Below, piece after piece: positions 11,358-12,119 of a stretch of 12,119 nt of DNA. This DNA is from Nitrososphaerales archaeon (GTDB taxonomy: Archaea; Thermoproteota; Nitrososphaeria; Nitrososphaerales; Gagatemarchaeaceae), in assembly GCA_030040055.1 (NCBI GenBank), contig JASHUK010000064.1:1-12119 (forward strand), read 5' to 3'. Each line of letters begins with the position of its first letter. The stretch's first letter is position 1. The translations under genes and the position numbers were made by a program. Below the pieces are notes generated by a model. The model ran no database searches. It was not told the origin of the DNA and saw only the letters and a program-made list of their open reading frames with translations.

Positions 11358-12119
11358 GTGCCCAGGGTCTTCTTCATCACCGACGTCCACGGTTCGGACC
11401 GATGCTTCAGGAAGTTCCTCAACGCCTCGAAGGCGTACCGCGCCGACACCCTGATCCTCGGGGGGGACATCACGGGGAAGGTGCTCATCCCGATAGTGGA
11501 CAGGGGAGGGAGCTTCGAGGTGAGGGTCTTCGGCAAGTCCAAGACGGTCGGACGAGACAAGCTGGAGGAGACCAGGAGGGCGTTGCAGGACGCCGGCCAG
11601 TACTCGTTCGTAACGACACCGGGGGAGCTCGAGGAGATCGCAGCCGACAAGGCGAAGCAGGAAGCGGTCTTCGACTCCGAGATGAAGTCGGTCCTCTCCT
11701 CGTGGCTCTCGCTCGCCGAGGAGCGGCTGAAGGAGTCCGGAGCCAAGTGCTACATCTCCCCGGGCAACGACGACAAGCTCGAGATCGACCAGGCGCTGCG
11801 CGACGGCCGGTCGGTCGTAAACCCGGAAGGGCGGGTCGTCGAGCTGGACGGCGGATACGAGATGATCACCCTCGGGTACGCCAACCCGACCCCGTGGAAG
11901 AGCCCACGGGAGGTCACGGAGGAGAAGCTGGGGGAGATGATCGAATCGCTCGCCTCCGGGGTCAAGAGGCCGGAGACCGCGGTCTACAACCTCCATGTTC
12001 CGCCGGTCGACACGGAGCTCGACAAGGCCCCGGCGGTCTCACCGGAGTTCGGCTACGTCAGGGAAGGGCTCGGGGTGAAGGTGATTCACGTTGGGAGCTC
12101 GTCGGTGAGGAGGGCGATA
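11358..12119 (+). CDS. Metallophosphoesterase (3'-truncated by window end)
   Basis: An open frame of 254 codons from GTG 11358 runs to the last base, so the C-terminus is missing. It shows the calcineurin-like phosphoesterase motifs: DVHG (Asp9, His11), GGD (Asp37), PGND (Asn137) and LHVPP (His213). The following VIHVGSSSVRRAI segment is typical of the archaeal subgroup just before the final GHxH metal-binding motif, which should lie a few residues beyond the window. A charged insert (about 50-125) between the GGD and GND motifs is of the kind seen in this subgroup. It should be a cytoplasmic metal-dependent phosphodiesterase or phosphatase of unknown substrate. A TTTATA box precedes it, so it is probably transcribed separately from the coxG-like gene. 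Confidence 0.88.
   Translation, partial: MPRVFFITDVHGSDRCFRKFLNASKAYRADTLILGGDITGKVLIPIVDRGGSFEVRVFGKSKTVGRDKLEETRRALQDAGQYSFVTTPGELEEIAADKAKQEAVFDSEMKSVLSSWLSLAEERLKESGAKCYISPGNDDKLEIDQALRDGRSVVNPEGRVVELDGGYEMITLGYANPTPWKSPREVTEEKLGEMIESLASGVKRPETAVYNLHVPPVDTELDKAPAVSPEFGYVREGLGVKVIHVGSSSVRRAI

Noticed and set aside
1..12119. Mobile elements, CRISPR arrays, toxin-antitoxin or defence islands
   Set aside because: No transposase, integrase, direct-repeat array or nuclease-helicase combination is visible. The genes are metabolic or housekeeping and uniform in composition.

Overview
This is a GC-rich archaeal chromosome segment, densely packed with short intergenic gaps. The archaeal call rests on three things. 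First, AT-rich boxes (CTTAAG, TTTAAA, TTAAAT) sit about 26-31 nt before many start codons, the layout of a TATA box plus leaderless mRNA. Second, Shine-Dalgarno sequences appear mainly at genes internal to an operon. Third, AGG (Arg) and ATA (Ile) codons are frequent, and the proteins are of archaeal type (small winged-helix regulator, UspA, CoxG-like SRPBCC, archaeal metallophosphoesterase). A non-ammonia-oxidising member of the Thaumarchaeota/Nitrososphaeria side of the archaea is my best guess, but that placement is weak. I see no mobile element, CRISPR array, tRNA or rRNA, and no gene-free stretch over 300 bases.

Layout: (1) 1-1593, the end of an arginine-deiminase-like gene coupled to carbamate kinase, i.e. 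part of an arginine-fermentation-type module; no ornithine carbamoyltransferase is visible. (2) 1594-3370, a HAD-IIA phosphatase preceded by a possible 23-codon upstream ORF, a protein with two LIM-like zinc-finger modules, and a small helical protein of unknown function. (3) 3384-5065, a 12-TM APC-family amino-acid permease with its own promoter and a palindrome at its presumed transcription start. (4) 5118-6453, minus strand: a 3-TM protein resembling DUF7521, a winged-helix regulator upstream of it, and a 4-TM His-containing membrane protein that may be related to heme-copper-oxidase subunit I. (5) 6596-9319, a plus-strand run: UspA, a small protein with a His-rich tail, an NAD(P)-dependent epimerase-like protein (apparently with a CTG start), endonuclease III and a MazG-like NTP pyrophosphohydrolase; this reads as a stress, DNA-repair and nucleotide-sanitation set. 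(6) 9316-12119, a small zinc-finger protein divergent from an acyl-CoA dehydrogenase across a single shared TTTAAA box, then a CoxG-like protein and the first 254 codons of a metallophosphoesterase.

The genes are mostly housekeeping or catabolic. The less ordinary signals are the altered substrate-binding position in the deiminase, recurring CxxC...CxxD fingers in two otherwise unrelated proteins, the shared symmetric promoter with an adjacent perfect inverted repeat, several promoter palindromes, the CTG start and the possible upstream ORF. I see no clear new defence or mobile system.
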